Shown one piece after another: positions 63,273-64,000 of a DNA stretch of 64,000 nucleotides (position 1 is the stretch's first letter; each line of letters opens with the position of its first letter). Source of the stretch: Mortierella alpina (taxonomy: Eukaryota > Mortierellomycota > Mortierellomycetes > Mortierellales > Mortierellaceae); contig JANATF010000021.1 of the NCBI GenBank assembly GCA_029449245.1, positions 124,001-188,000 on the forward strand, given 5' to 3'. The position numbers were made by a program, and so were the translations under genes. The notes under the pieces were generated by a model. The model saw only the letters and a program-made list of their open reading frames with translations. It had not been told where the DNA came from and did not search any database.

Positions 63273-63616
63273 GTGCAGGTTGAAAAATGCGCAGCGAACT
63301 TTTTGATTGCGTTGCACTGAGTTTGAATTTCGTCAACCCTCACATCAACTTTGCGTTTTTTGCCCTCACTCAACTTCATGACAGCAGTTGGCTTCTGCGA
63401 TTGCTGTTATTCCCGGACACCATCCCACTCGATCATGAAAAAACGCGAAATTGGGGCTATGAAGGAAGCGAAATCCAAATCAAACCAAGAGCAGATATGG
63501 TTGAGGGTGGAGCACAGTTGAAATGCATGGTACCGCGAAAAAAAATTTAGCACTTTTTTGAGGCGGGGTGCGACGAAATCAACGTGCAAAAGGGATAATA
63601 TTATTAATAATAATAA
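63273..63616. other. Gene-free stretch
   Basis: No domain-bearing frame. An A-rich, TAATAA repeat run (63598-63616) precedes the Helitron-type end. Confidence 0.45.
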
Positions 63617-63650
63617 CTAGAGAGCGCGCTCCCTTCGGTCGCGCGAGGAT
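63617..63650 (-). mobile_element. Probable Helitron-type 3' end, minus strand
   Basis: On the minus strand: CGCGCGACCGAAGGGAGCGC, then GCTCTCTAG and T. The stem is GCGCG/CGCGC, shorter than at the other two ends. It shares the terminal TCTCTAG. The body would extend to the right, beyond the window. Confidence 0.5.
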
Positions 63651-63673
63651 TTTCATGGCACAACATTTATTCA

Positions 63674-64000
63674 TTATAAAATACAAACAACCTTCGAACT
63701 CTTGTAGATGGTTGAGTAGCTTGTTGAGCAACCGACATATCCTTCAAAACTTTGGGAAACTATTTGAGAATACGCCTGTTGGTGCAGACCTTGCTGTTGG
63801 AGTTGGTGGAACTGTCTGTTGAAATAGCTGTTTCTGAAACCGTCCCTGAAACCGTTCCTGAAACGGCCGCGCCCACGGCTGTCGCTGTGTGAGCTGTCCT
63901 TGGCAGGAGCACACGCTTTATCGTACTCCTTGGCAGCTTTGATCTGCGCAGTAAGATCCTCCTGGGTGATCGCCACTCCTTTGCCCTTGTCAGGAGTGGG
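63674..64000 (-). CDS. Partial ORF at right window edge, RG/NF-rich, unknown
   Basis: The frame is open from the right edge and stops at 63674, giving at least 108 codons. It reads PTPDKGKGVAITQEDLTAQI, then a coiled segment, an Arg/Gly/Phe/Asn-rich repeat-like part (RGRGRFRNGFRDGFRNSYF) and a Gln-rich tail. It might be the C-terminus of a gag-like or RNA-binding protein. It lies 55 bp before a Helitron-type end and may be captured. I do not recognise it. Confidence 0.4.
   Translation of the reverse strand, partial: PTPDKGKGVAITQEDLTAQIKAAKEYDKACAPAKDSSHSDSRGRGRFRNGFRDGFRNSYFNRQFHQLQQQGLHQQAYSQIVSQSFEGYVGCSTSYSTIYKSSKVVCIL

Noticed and set aside
1-64000. CRISPR array, bacterial operon or rRNA
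   Set aside because: No regularly spaced identical repeats with unique spacers, no Shine-Dalgarno-led clusters, and spliced eukaryotic genes throughout.

Overview
The window is eukaryotic and reads as a repeat-rich stretch of a filamentous fungal genome. Genes have short introns (about 82-120 nt) with GTAAGT/GTATGT-type donors, CTAAC-like branch sites and TAG/CAG acceptors. TATA boxes sit 50-100 bp upstream of several starts. The mix of elements (a Crypton recombinase with a GCR1_C-like tail, DIRS, chromodomain Ty3/Gypsy, a Fanzor-like relic, RI-type LRR proteins) suggests an early-diverging fungus, most likely Mortierellaceae. That placement is inferred from family memory, not from a search.

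Host genes are few. They are a CX3C-rich secreted protein (2338-3150, minus), a probable GPI-anchored cysteine-rich protein (15584-16075, minus), two small secreted proteins (18154-18528 and 27950-28312, plus), an LRR protein (31038-32777, minus), an eight-exon FAD-dependent monooxygenase (36374-38793, plus) and a frame-broken relic of a large family (about 33940-35406). Most of the remaining DNA is mobile or derived from mobile elements.

Mobile layout, left to right: a Fanzor/TnpB-like pseudogene (490-1664); a solo LTR of family A (3711-3901); a complete chromodomain Gypsy element with identical 178-bp LTRs and one intact 1799-codon gag-pol ORF (4213-10529); a truncated second Gypsy (about 10558-14419) cut off by a 484-bp LTR of family B; several foldback MITEs; an internally deleted MULE (18689-19830); a three-exon Crypton-type tyrosine recombinase (20272-23097, minus); a field of tandem repeats, MULE ends and LTR-B copies (23.9-27.5 kb); a degraded DIRS copy (28680-30410) holding a solo LTR; a LINE (40560-53080) whose ORF1 is split by a 7.0-kb Gypsy with a perfect 5-bp target duplication; an autonomous MULE coding for a Ulp1-like protease fused to a MULE transposase (53081-58855); and a DIRS element (58926-62983) whose RT gene carries a solo LTR-A. 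Three Helitron-type 3' ends are also present.

The insertions can be ordered from target duplications and empty-site comparisons. LTR-A entered DIRS-1, and DIRS-2 shows the uninterrupted site. A Gypsy-3-type LTR entered DIRS-2. Gypsy-3 entered the LINE. MULE ends repeatedly abut A/T homopolymers, three times the T-tract of one MITE family. The most unusual finding is the Ulp1-MULE transposase with its GACGACCC terminal and subterminal array, together with a deleted derivative in the same window and this apparent A/T-tract preference.
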